From: CAVXUB01 sp963764805
Lineage (GTDB): Bacteria > Actinomycetota > Acidimicrobiia > Acidimicrobiales > Bog-793
Reading direction: 5' to 3'
Assembly (NCBI GenBank): GCA_963764805.1
Contig: CAVXUB010000001.1
Coordinates: 682,001 to 746,000, forward strand
Length of the DNA: 64,000 nucleotides
A program made the position numbers and the translations under genes. Every line of letters begins with the position of its first letter. The first letter of the stretch is position 1. The notes under the pieces were generated by a model. That model did no database searches. It was not told where the DNA came from and saw only the letters and a program-made list of their open reading frames with translations. Of this stretch, positions 18,337 through 26,489 are shown one piece after another.

Positions 18337-19719
18337 ATGGACACTCCTGCGAACGAGGACTACAGCGCCGGCGCAAGCCGCGAGCCGCGCCCGCAGAGCT
18401 CGCCCTGGGCTCCGCCGCACCCGGACGAGATCTACCGCGGCTACTCGTCGGGGACGGCAGCGAGGCTCGGTCTCCCCGCAGACGCGCAGCCGGAGCCCGA
18501 TTCGGCGGCCACGGCGACGGCCACGGACACGGCGGCGGCAACGGCCACGCCGAAGCGCAAGCGCTCCTACAAGGCGGCAGCTCTGATCGCCGCCGGCCTG
18601 CTGGTGTGCGGCGGTGGCGGGACTGCGATCGGCCTCGCGCTCGGGTCGTCCGGCTCGCCGTCGGGCTCGTTGCAGTCCGCCAACGGAGGAACTGCGATCA
18701 GCCAGTTGCCACCCGGGAGCGCATCTGGTCCCGCGCTCTCGGTCTCTGCCATCGCCAAACGGGTCGAGCCGGCAGTGGTGGACGTCACAGCGAGCGTGGA
18801 CGGGCAGCCCCAGGACGAGGGGACCGGCATGATCATCACCAGCGACGGCGAGGTGTTGACCAACAACCACGTCGTCGAAGGCGCCACCTCCCTCAGCGCC
18901 CAGATCAACGGCACCGGCCGCGTCTACGAGGCGCGGGTGCTCGGGGTCGATCCGTCGCATGATGTGGCCCTCATCCAGCTGGAGAACGCGAGCGGGCTCC
19001 GCACCGTCACCCTCGGCAACTCCTCGGACCTCGCAGTCGGGCAGAGCGTGGTGGCGATCGGCAACGCGCTCGCCTTGCCGGGACCGCTGACGGTCACGAG
19101 CGGGACGATCTCTGCGCTCGGGCGCTCGATCACCGCCGGAGACAGCGCAGCCGGCACCAGCGAGAACCTGACCGGCCTGATCCAGATGGACGCCTCGATC
19201 AACCCCGGGAACTCCGGCGGTCCGCTGCTGAACGCCGAGGGTCAGGTGATCGGCATGAACACCGCCGCCGCCACCGGCTCGTCCGCACAGCCGGCGACCA
19301 ATGTCGGTTTCGCGATCCCGATCAACGCTGCGGTCGGGATCGTCCAGCAGATCCAGCGCGGGCAGTCGAGCCCGGATCTCGTCATCGGTCAGCGGGGCCT
19401 CATCGGCGTCAAGATCGAGACGGTCAGCGTGGCAGAGAGCCAGCAGGGCTTGGGTGGCGTCTTCGGCCAGTACGTGGCACCCGTCTCGTCAGGGGCCGTC
19501 GTCGTGCAGGTGGTCGCCGGCACTCCGGCGGCGGGCACGGCCCTGACCGTCGGGGACGTCATCGTCTCTCTCGGCGGACACGCCGTGACCTCGCCCGACG
19601 ACGTCTCCAATGTGCTCGGCGCCTACCGCCCGGGCCAATCTGTATCCATCGACTGGGTCGACTCCAACCACCAGCACCACTCGGCGACGATCGTCCTCGG
19701 CACAGCCCCTGTGCAGTAG
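18337..19719 (+). CDS. HtrA/DegP-like membrane serine protease with PDZ domain
   Basis: Envelope quality-control protease of 460 residues. A cytosolic, Ala/Thr-rich N-terminus (1-70) is followed by KRKR, one membrane helix (about 83-105), a linker, the trypsin-like domain (about 145-335) and one C-terminal PDZ domain (about 360-455). The catalytic triad is His in LTNNHVVEG, Asp in PSHDVALIQL and Ser in NPGNSGGPLL. It resembles actinobacterial PepD/HtrA proteins, which degrade misfolded exported proteins. It lies 114 nt after the cupredoxin gene and is convergent with pyrF. Confidence 0.92.
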   Translation: MDTPANEDYSAGASREPRPQSSPWAPPHPDEIYRGYSSGTAARLGLPADAQPEPDSAATATATDTAAATATPKRKRSYKAAALIAAGLLVCGGGGTAIGLALGSSGSPSGSLQSANGGTAISQLPPGSASGPALSVSAIAKRVEPAVVDVTASVDGQPQDEGTGMIITSDGEVLTNNHVVEGATSLSAQINGTGRVYEARVLGVDPSHDVALIQLENASGLRTVTLGNSSDLAVGQSVVAIGNALALPGPLTVTSGTISALGRSITAGDSAAGTSENLTGLIQMDASINPGNSGGPLLNAEGQVIGMNTAAATGSSAQPATNVGFAIPINAAVGIVQQIQRGQSSPDLVIGQRGLIGVKIETVSVAESQQGLGGVFGQYVAPVSSGAVVVQVVAGTPAAGTALTVGDVIVSLGGHAVTSPDDVSNVLGAYRPGQSVSIDWVDSNHQHHSATIVLGTAPVQ

Positions 19720-19733
19720 GCGAGAAGCGCCCA

Positions 19734-20504
19734 TTAGGTGTCGCCCCCGAAGACCTTCTCGATCCGGCGCCTGATGTCGAGCGCCGCGCCGGCCGGATCG
19801 GCAGCCTGGCGGATGGGGCGTCCGACCACGATGTAGTCGGCACCGTTGCGGAAAGCCTCTTCGACGTCGACGGTTCGCTTCTGGTCGTCGACGGTCCGGT
19901 TGACGACCGGCCGGATCCCGGGGGAGACGACCACCAGCTGATCGCCGAGGGCACGACGCAGCGCCGGCACCTCCACTCCCGACGAGATCACACCGTCGCA
20001 GCCGGCGTCGAGCGCCCGCCGCGCCCGCGACAGCACGAGCTCCTCGATGTTCACCTCGAAACCAAGATCTGCCAGATCCTTCTGGTCCAGGCTCGTCAGC
20101 ACCGTCACCGCCAGCACCTTGACACTGCCCCGCTCGCGCACCGCCGCCTGCATCATCTCCTCGTTGCCGTGCACGGTCACGAAGTCGATCCCGAGCTGCT
20201 GCAGCTGGCGCACCGCTGAGGCCACGGTCTCCGGCACGTCGAACAACTTGAGGTCCAAGAAGATCCGCTTGCCCAGCCGCCTCAGCTCCTCGACAACCTC
20301 CCGGTAGCCGCCGCCGGTCACGAGCTCGAGCCCCACCTTGTAGAAGTCGACCGCGCCACCGAGCGTCTCGACGAGGGCGATGGCGTCGGCGGCGGTGGGC
20401 ACGTCGAGGGCCGCGATGAGGCGCTCGCCGGCGGGGATCGGCTTGTCCGAGAGGAGGCCGGCGGGTTCGTCCCCATCGCTGGTGCGCTCGCCGTCGTGGG
20501 TCAT
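19734..20504 (-). CDS. pyrF: Orotidine 5'-phosphate decarboxylase
   Basis: Last step of UMP synthesis: decarboxylates OMP. The protein has 256 residues with the type 1 (short) enzyme architecture. Catalytic Asp84-Lys86-Asp89 is in FLDLKLFDVP. Substrate-binding strands follow, including VTVHGNEEM, SSGVEV and the C-terminal phosphate loop YIVVGRPIRQAADP. The first 22 residues are an extension not needed for the fold, so a later start is possible. No other pyr genes are adjacent. Convergent with the HtrA-like gene, 14 nt apart. Confidence 0.94.
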   Translation of the reverse strand: MTHDGERTSDGDEPAGLLSDKPIPAGERLIAALDVPTAADAIALVETLGGAVDFYKVGLELVTGGGYREVVEELRRLGKRIFLDLKLFDVPETVASAVRQLQQLGIDFVTVHGNEEMMQAAVRERGSVKVLAVTVLTSLDQKDLADLGFEVNIEELVLSRARRALDAGCDGVISSGVEVPALRRALGDQLVVVSPGIRPVVNRTVDDQKRTVDVEEAFRNGADYIVVGRPIRQAADPAGAALDIRRRIEKVFGGDT

Positions 20505-20560
20505 CTCGGGTCGGAGCGTAGTCCGCGGCCGCGCGCAGCCGAGCGCGTATCGTGAGCTGC

Positions 20561-21145
20561 ATGACGACTGATGCTGAAGCCGGGGCGGGGGAAGCCAGAG
20601 CCGGGGCCGGGGCCGCTGGCGCCGAGCGCGCCGACGGTCCGAAGACCGACAGGGAGCGCGACGACCTGCTGGAGGCGCTGAGAGCGCACCGCGGCTTCCT
20701 GCGCTACACGGCGAGGGAGCTGACGGACGAGCAGGCGCGGCAACGGACGACGGTGAGCGAGCTCACGATCGGCGGCCTGATAAAGCACGTGACGCGTGTA
20801 GAGGAGGGCTGGGCCAGCTTCATCGTGGATGGACCTGCTGCGATGGGCAACAGCGGCCCCGACGCCTACGCGGCGCATATCGAGAGCTTCCGTTTCGGCG
20901 AGGACGAGTCACTGGCGGCGCTGCTCGACCGCTATGCCGAGGTCGCCGCCCGCACCGACGAGCTGGTGATGACGCTGCCCTCCCTCGACCTTGCGCACGA
21001 GCTGCCGCCGGCGCCCTGGTTCGAGCCGGGTGCCACCCGCTCGATTCGGCGGACCCTGATCCACATCATCGGCGAGACAGCCCAGCACGCCGGCCACGCC
21101 GACATCATCAGGGAGGCTCTGGACGGCGCCAAGACCATGGGCTGA
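20561..21145 (+). CDS. DinB/DUF664-family protein
   Basis: Protein of 194 residues with the four-helix DinB-like fold. Metal-binding His residues are recognisable in GLIKHVTRVEEGW and in GETAQHAGHADIIRE, the latter a strong DUF664 signature. The first 30 residues are an Ala/Gly-rich, unstructured extension. Relatives include mycothiol-, bacillithiol- or glutathione-dependent transferases and proteins of unknown role. In an actinobacterium a mycothiol-dependent activity is possible but not shown. The ATG at 20561 is preferred over an in-frame GTG three codons earlier. Confidence 0.85.
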   Translation: MTTDAEAGAGEARAGAGAAGAERADGPKTDRERDDLLEALRAHRGFLRYTARELTDEQARQRTTVSELTIGGLIKHVTRVEEGWASFIVDGPAAMGNSGPDAYAAHIESFRFGEDESLAALLDRYAEVAARTDELVMTLPSLDLAHELPPAPWFEPGATRSIRRTLIHIIGETAQHAGHADIIREALDGAKTMG

Positions 21146-21208
21146 CCCAGTCACGACTACCGGGGTGATGCCGGGACGGCGAATAGCGGGTGCTGCCGGC
21201 ATTGGCGA

Positions 21209-22406
21209 CTACCGGGTGATGGCAGCGAGGACGTCAGCCGGCAGCGGGGCGCCGGCGATCTCTCGGGCTATCCGCTCCGCCTCCCTGCGGTAGGAGGGAT
21301 CGGCGAGGACGTCGCGAATCGCCTTTGCGATCCGCGGCACGTCGACAGCCGAGACGGGCGTCCTCTGCCCGCCTGGCTCGACGGCGGTGGCCTCGACGGT
21401 GCGGCCGGCTCCGCACGCCTGCACGCTGCGACCGTTGGCGAACTGGTCGGCGAAGGTCGGGACCACGACCAACGGGACCCCGGCGGCCAACGTCCCGAGC
21501 ATGGTGCCGCTCCCCCGTGGCAGACCACCAGCGCCGCCTGCGGCAGCACGCGCCGCTGGTCGACCCACGGCTCGACGTGCACGTTCCTCGGCATCTCGCC
21601 CAGCACCCCGGCATCGAAACGATGTCCCGTCGTCAGCAACACCTTCACCTCGACCCCGGCCTCCAGCCAGAGCGGCCACCGCGTCGAGCGCCACGCGGAA
21701 CACCTGGCCGGCGATCGACATGAACCCGAGCACCGTCCCGAAGGTCACGTACACGAGCGGCGCCGGTCTCGCCTCCCCACCAGTCGGGCAGCGGCTCGAC
21801 ATCGGACGGCGGCCCAGGTGCCGACGGGTTGTCGAGGATCTCGCGGTAGCGGAGGGTGACGGCGAAGGGCGAGGGGTCCATCGAAGGAGGGAAGCGGGAG
21901 AGGTACGGGGTCTCGAGGAGCACGCTCGTGAGGCCTCGATGATGCTCCTCCAGTGCCGGCGAAGCCGCACGGATCGAGGCGATCTCGCCCTCCGCCGGCG
22001 ATATCGCTACCTGCACGTGGGGCGTGCCGTGGCGCTCTGCGACCACTGCGGAGGCGTACTCGCAGGGGTCCCGCACCACGAGGTCCGGCGCCCATCCCGA
22101 GAACAGCCGCTCCATCTCGGGCAGCATCGCGCTCGCAGCCAGTCGCCCGAACAGATCCCTGTTGCCGGCTACCAGGGCCTCGGCCGGTGGCAAGGTCGGC
22201 AACAGCTCGCGTAGCGGTGCCAACTCTGCCTCCGGTGGTTCACCGCAAACGTGCGCCGGGTAGCCGGCCTGCTCGACGTGGTACGCCATCGCCGGAGGCA
22301 CCGCCACCAGCACTTCGTCACCCCGGCTTTGGGCGGCGGCGAGAAAGGGTAAGAGAGGTTGCATGTGCCCCGCACCCCCGAGGGAGCAGGCGAAGAGAAC
22401 GCGCAT
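21209..22406 (-). CDS. UGT/MGT-like glycosyltransferase (about three frameshifts)
   Basis: GT1-type transferase of about 400 residues, broken into frames. Frame one gives VLFACSLGGAGHMQPLLPFL and the N-terminal acceptor domain to about DWWGGE. The protein then resumes as PLVYVTFGTVLGFMSI (shift near 21760), as VLLTTGHRFDAG with LVVCHGG (near 21655), and as GTMLGTLAAGVPLVVVPTFADQ (near 21510). These are in order the N-domain, the linker strand and the sugar-nucleotide-binding C-domain, with the His-Gly-Gly donor motif. The 1198-nt span is right for the family, so indel errors are likely, though a recent pseudogene is possible. The 5' end overlaps the divergent lipoprotein gene by 44 nt. Confidence 0.85.
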
Positions 22407-23067
22407 CCGGGCGACGTTATCCGTCTGGCTCGTGATCGCCGTTGCGCTGGCGGCGTCGGCCTGTGGCGCGGCGTCGGCTGCTCCTCACGCTCCCGCCAGC
22501 CCCCACAACGCGTCGGTGGCGGCACACATCCAGTCGCCGGTGCTGCGCCCGAACGGAGGCAGCGCTGACTGGCACTCGTCGCACCTGCTGATGACACCGC
22601 TGTCTCTCGGCTCAGTTCGGATCGGGATGTCGGTTGCCGAGGCAGACAGCGCCGGGCGCATGCAACTGGTCCCTGTTGGCGACGGTGTCTGGTATCCGAC
22701 GGCCGCGGCCGGCCATACCTACGGCCCCACCGCAGATCCCGGGTTGTCGGCGCTCATGGTCGGCGGCTCCGGCGGCGGCGGGGACGGGCATGTCGGCTGC
22801 CTCTCGGCAACCGAGGCACACGGCAGCCCTTCTGTGACTACCCCGCAGGGGGTCGGCCTCGGGAGCTCGCTCGCCCAGCTTCGTGCGGCTTACGGATCCC
22901 GGCTCGTGTTCGTCCCGTCCCGCGACTACGGCATAAACCCCCGCGCGGGGTACGAGGTGGGTTTCGGCGGTGGAACGCTCGTCTTCTTCCTGAGCCGCGT
23001 CACGACAGGCACCGTCCACCAGATCTATGCCGGGCCGGGGATCGCACCCGGCTGGGACTGCTCCTAG
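22363..23067 (+). CDS. Hypothetical secreted lipoprotein
   Basis: Unrecognised protein of 234 residues. A basic N-terminus, a hydrophobic stretch (WLVIAVALAASAC) and a lipobox-like Cys at about 34 suggest lipid anchoring. A Pro/Ala/His-rich linker leads to two similar halves containing LGSVRIGMSVAEAD and VGLGSSLAQLRAAYG. Such pairs occur in small secreted domains that bracket a beta-sheet. The start at 22363 has GAGAGG upstream but overlaps the 5' end of the divergent glycosyltransferase gene by 44 nt. An in-frame GTG at 22432 would avoid this but shorten the signal. Function unknown. Confidence 0.7.
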   Translation: MCPAPPREQAKRTRIRATLSVWLVIAVALAASACGAASAAPHAPASPHNASVAAHIQSPVLRPNGGSADWHSSHLLMTPLSLGSVRIGMSVAEADSAGRMQLVPVGDGVWYPTAAAGHTYGPTADPGLSALMVGGSGGGGDGHVGCLSATEAHGSPSVTTPQGVGLGSSLAQLRAAYGSRLVFVPSRDYGINPRAGYEVGFGGGTLVFFLSRVTTGTVHQIYAGPGIAPGWDCS

Positions 23068-23109
23068 GGGCGGTCGTCTTCCAGGAGCAGTCTTCGTCCG
23101 GAGGCGCCC

Positions 23110-23514
23110 TCAGCCCTTGCGCTTGAAGGATGCCTGGTAGGCCTCCTCCACCTCGGCCGGGATGCGCCCGCGGTTGCTGACCGTGTAGCCGTGCGAGTTG
23201 GCCCACTGGCGGATGGCGTTCAGCTGCTCCGGATCGCGCCGCGCGGGAACCCTGCCGTTGGCGACCGGCGTTACGGCTGGCGCCGATGAGCTCGAGCGGC
23301 GGGAGCCGGTTCCGACTCTTTCCCTACTGGTAGAGACCGCGACGAGGCTCTGGATCGTGCCGTGGAACTCACCGGCATGAAGGTGGCAGAGGTCAAGGCC
23401 GTAGGTGTAGCCGTCGTAGCCGAACGAGACCGACTCTTGGGCCTCGACGTCTTCCGGAGTTCCTTCTGCCTTGCAGCGATCGCAGGTGATCTTGATGACG
23501 ATCGTCTTTGCCAT
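23110..23514 (-). CDS. lsr2: Lsr2-family nucleoid protein with Cys/His-bearing N-domain
   Basis: Actinobacterial H-NS-like DNA-bridging protein of 134 residues. The N-terminal oligomerisation domain (1 to about 60) has FGYDGYTYGLDLC, matching the Lsr2 strand-helix. The C-terminal domain has IRQWANSHGYTVSNRGRIP, with the RGR AT-hook-like loop at 115-117 that binds AT-rich minor grooves. Unusually, the N-domain carries C11-x2-C14 and C43-H44-x-H46 where ordinary Lsr2 has no such residues; they could bind a metal. It would silence foreign AT-rich DNA and organise the nucleoid. Transcribed alone and convergent with the preceding lipoprotein gene. Confidence 0.92.
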   Translation of the reverse strand: MAKTIVIKITCDRCKAEGTPEDVEAQESVSFGYDGYTYGLDLCHLHAGEFHGTIQSLVAVSTSRERVGTGSRRSSSSAPAVTPVANGRVPARRDPEQLNAIRQWANSHGYTVSNRGRIPAEVEEAYQASFKRKG

Positions 23515-23652
23515 GGCGCGGTCCAGCTCCTTGAATGGTCAGTGTCTTGCGGCGCATTGTATCGAGAGCTGGCATGTGGTCCCACTAAGCCTCCCGCCGA
23601 GCCGCGAAATGCCGCCGCAATACCGCTGTCGAGTAGCCGATACCCTGGGCTG

Positions 23653-24186
23653 GTGTCGCGGCCGCGGTGCCATTCATTTCGTACCCGTCCTGCCACATTG
23701 GCGGATGTGCCATTCCTGGCGGACGTCGCGCTCGCCGCACTGAGGGCACAGCACGACTTGCCGGCGGAGTTCGATGAGTTGGAATGGCGGGAGGGATTCC
23801 AGGAATGGACCCGTGAGCAGGTGAGCGGTCAGCTACCGGGAAGCACGACGACCGTCATAGAGGTCGAGGGGCGGCCAGTCGGGCGCCTCAGGGTCACGCG
23901 GGACGAGGGTTGCATCGAGCTGTCCGGCATCCAACTCGTCGGCGATGTCCAGGGACAAGGACTCGGCACCGCAGTGATCGAGGCGCTGAAAGACGAGGCA
24001 GCTGATACGGCACGGCCCCTCGAGTTGTCAGTAGAGCTCGGCAATCCGAGGGCGCGGGCGCTGTACCTGCGGCTTGGCTTCGAGAAGGTCGGCGAGGACG
24101 CCGAGGAGGAGCGCTTTCGCTGGCTGGCGCCCTACGACCACTGCTCGGCGAAGTCGATGTTGTTGCCGCCGGATGGTGTCTCGTAG
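23653..24186 (+). CDS. GNAT-family N-acetyltransferase
   Basis: Acetyl-CoA-dependent transferase of 177 residues. Starting at the GTG of VSRPRCHSFRTRPATLAD, the N-terminal strand begins the fold; the longer open frame upstream runs antisense through lsr2 and is not credible. The acetyl-CoA loop is in LVGDVQGQGLGTAVIEAL (Q-x-x-G-x-G/A type), followed by LSVELGNPRARALYLRLGF, the usual C-terminal half. The substrate is unknown. Its last 55 nt overlap the convergent repeat-protein gene. Confidence 0.88.
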   Translation: MSRPRCHSFRTRPATLADVPFLADVALAALRAQHDLPAEFDELEWREGFQEWTREQVSGQLPGSTTTVIEVEGRPVGRLRVTRDEGCIELSGIQLVGDVQGQGLGTAVIEALKDEAADTARPLELSVELGNPRARALYLRLGFEKVGEDAEEERFRWLAPYDHCSAKSMLLPPDGVS

Positions 24187-26333
24187 CCGACCCCTTCACA
24201 GAAGGCGTCGCCCACGCAGCTTACCGAGCTCATGGCAGCGGGGTTGAATCCGGGCACCGAGGCGGTGTGGCTGGTCCAGATCGTCGTCTCCCAACGATCG
24301 CCGAGCGGCGAGATACCGCCGTGCTTGAAGGTGGCATACCCGACGCCGACGCACTTGCCGACGGCCCAGCACGAGACGCCCGAGAAGCCGGCGGCCGAGA
24401 CCTTGTTGGGCTCCGCACCGACGGCGGCGGTCCAGGAGGCGCCGTTCCAGGTGTACGACAGCGGCACGGTGGCAGTCCCGTCGTAGTAGCTGCCGGCGGC
24501 CATGCAGAACGACGTCGTAACGCAGGCGACTCCCTCCAGCCCCACGTCGCTGCCGCCGGGAGGCGTGGCAGCTACATGCATCGTCCAGGATGTGCCGTTC
24601 CAGTTGAAGATCAGCCCTTCGGAGCTGGAAGGTGACGCCGATCCGACGGCCACGCAGTCGGACGCCGAGATGCAGGACACGGAGTTGATCGCGTTGATGA
24701 TGCTTCCGGAGGGACTCTGCGTCGACCTCAGCGTCCAGGTCGAGCCGTTCCACGAGTCGGAGAGGGTGTACTGGTTGCCGGCGCCGTCCCGCCATTCACC
24801 CACCGCCATGCACGAGGTGGCAGAGACGCACGAGGCAGCCAGCAGGTAGCTGTCCACAGCAGTGGCCGGCGCGGGCGGGGACTCGACGGTCCAGGTGCTG
24901 CCGTTCCACTTCTCCGCCACAGGGGTGATGGCCGAGTCGGTGTTCACGTCGCCCGCGGCCATGCAGAAGGTCGACGAGGTGCACGAGATCCCGTTCAGGG
25001 CGCTGTTGGCGGAGTTGGGAGTCGGGAGGTCGTTCCAGCTGCCGCCGTTCCACTGCTGGGCAGAGGTGCCGAACGTGCTCCCGCTCGCCTCGAACGTGTC
25101 GACCGCCATGCAGAAGGTCGTGCTGGTGCAGGAGACGGCCGAGATGCTGGAGGCGATCGAGCCGGACGGGACAGTCAGCGTCTGGGGCTGCCAGCGGAGC
25201 TCGAACGACTCGACCAACGCCCTGCTGCCGTCGACCGGATCGTCGTAGAAGCCTGCAGCCGCACAGAGCGTGTCGTCGCTGCAGGCGATGCCGGACAGCC
25301 CGCTCTCGTCATTGCTCGTGGAGATCGGCGTGCTCTCCGCCGCCCACTTGGTGCCGTCCCAAGTCTCGGCGATCGCTGTCAGGACACCATCGACGTAGTA
25401 GGAGCCGGCTGCATAGCACCGGCTGTCGGAGGGGCAGGCAACTCCGGTCAGGTCGGTGAGACCGGTGTGCGGTCCGGGGGTGGGGACGTAGAGCGACTTC
25501 CACGAAGTGCCGTTCCAGCGGTCCGCCTGATGCTCCCCCACCACGAAACACGCCCCCGGCGAGCTGCAAGACACTGCATCGAGGCTCGTCTGCGTCGCCC
25601 CCGATGGGCTTGGGACGGTCTGGATCGCCCAGTTCGAGCCGTTCCAGGTCTCCACCAACGCCTGCTCGCCACTGGCGAACTGTGCGAGTCCGGCCACCAT
25701 GCAGTTGGTCGGGGAGGTGCACGACACTCCGCCGAGCTCGCCTCCCGTGGCCCCGCTCGGGAGCGGGAGACTCGCGATCGACCAGCCACTGCCCGAATGG
25801 GTCTCGAGGAGAGGTGACTCGACGCCGCCGACGGTCGAGTTGCCGACTGCCATGCAGAGGCTCGTCGAGGGGCAGCTCACCCCGACGAGCTGTGCTCCGC
25901 TTGATCCTGGCGGCTGCGGGACTGTGAGGAGCGACCACGAAGAGCCGTTCCAATGCTCGGCCGTCGGGTGCTGCCCGCCCCCGTCGGTGTAGTCGCCGAC
26001 GGCGATACACGAAGTGACGTGTACACAGGCGATCCCGTTCAGCTCGGCGGCGCTGGCCCCGGCCGGCGGTGGAACGCTCTGGATCGCCCAGCTGGCACCG
26101 TTGGTGGAAACCTCGGCAAGGGGATGCGATCCCGAGCCGTCGGCATAGGTGCCGACCGCCGTGCAGGTGCTCGTCGACGGGCATGCGATCCCGTTCATGG
26201 CGCTCGAGACCAATCCGCTGGGGGTGGGCGTCGGCTGCTGCTTCCAGTCAGCGCCCGCCGGCGCCGCCGCCGCGAGCAGGCACGCGACGATCAACAGCCC
26301 TACAGCCGCAGTCCGCCTCATCTCATCCTCCAC
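24132..26333 (-). CDS. Secreted protein with 14 Cys-paired repeats (probable beta-propeller)
   Basis: Exported protein of 733 residues. A signal peptide (about 6-28, ending APAGADW) is followed by 14 consecutive repeats of about 45-50 residues. Each contains a GVSC-x5-C-MAVG-like core and usually a WNGSSW-like strand. The two Cys of each repeat (28 in total) are spaced Cx5C and probably form a local disulfide outside the cell. The strand pattern suggests one or two beta-propellers; 14 is twice seven. No anchor or sorting motif is seen at the C-terminus, which ends in FAEQWS. Function is unknown; adhesion or surface display is a guess. The 3' end overlaps the convergent GNAT gene. Confidence 0.85.
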   Translation of the reverse strand: MEDEMRRTAAVGLLIVACLLAAAAPAGADWKQQPTPTPSGLVSSAMNGIACPSTSTCTAVGTYADGSGSHPLAEVSTNGASWAIQSVPPPAGASAAELNGIACVHVTSCIAVGDYTDGGGQHPTAEHWNGSSWSLLTVPQPPGSSGAQLVGVSCPSTSLCMAVGNSTVGGVESPLLETHSGSGWSIASLPLPSGATGGELGGVSCTSPTNCMVAGLAQFASGEQALVETWNGSNWAIQTVPSPSGATQTSLDAVSCSSPGACFVVGEHQADRWNGTSWKSLYVPTPGPHTGLTDLTGVACPSDSRCYAAGSYYVDGVLTAIAETWDGTKWAAESTPISTSNDESGLSGIACSDDTLCAAAGFYDDPVDGSRALVESFELRWQPQTLTVPSGSIASSISAVSCTSTTFCMAVDTFEASGSTFGTSAQQWNGGSWNDLPTPNSANSALNGISCTSSTFCMAAGDVNTDSAITPVAEKWNGSTWTVESPPAPATAVDSYLLAASCVSATSCMAVGEWRDGAGNQYTLSDSWNGSTWTLRSTQSPSGSIINAINSVSCISASDCVAVGSASPSSSEGLIFNWNGTSWTMHVAATPPGGSDVGLEGVACVTTSFCMAAGSYYDGTATVPLSYTWNGASWTAAVGAEPNKVSAAGFSGVSCWAVGKCVGVGYATFKHGGISPLGDRWETTIWTSHTASVPGFNPAAMSSVSCVGDAFCEGVGYETPSGGNNIDFAEQWS

Positions 26334-26489
26334 AGATCTCGATCGGGCCTCGGCCGGGTATCGCCCGGTTGTCGAACGGGAGCCCCAGCTCCCGGCCCGG
26401 TTCGATGGGACGTTAGCAAGTTTGTTGCACGCCTGTTGGCGGTTCTCGCCGGCTGCCCTACCTCGCCCCTCGCTGAACCAGCGAAGCAG

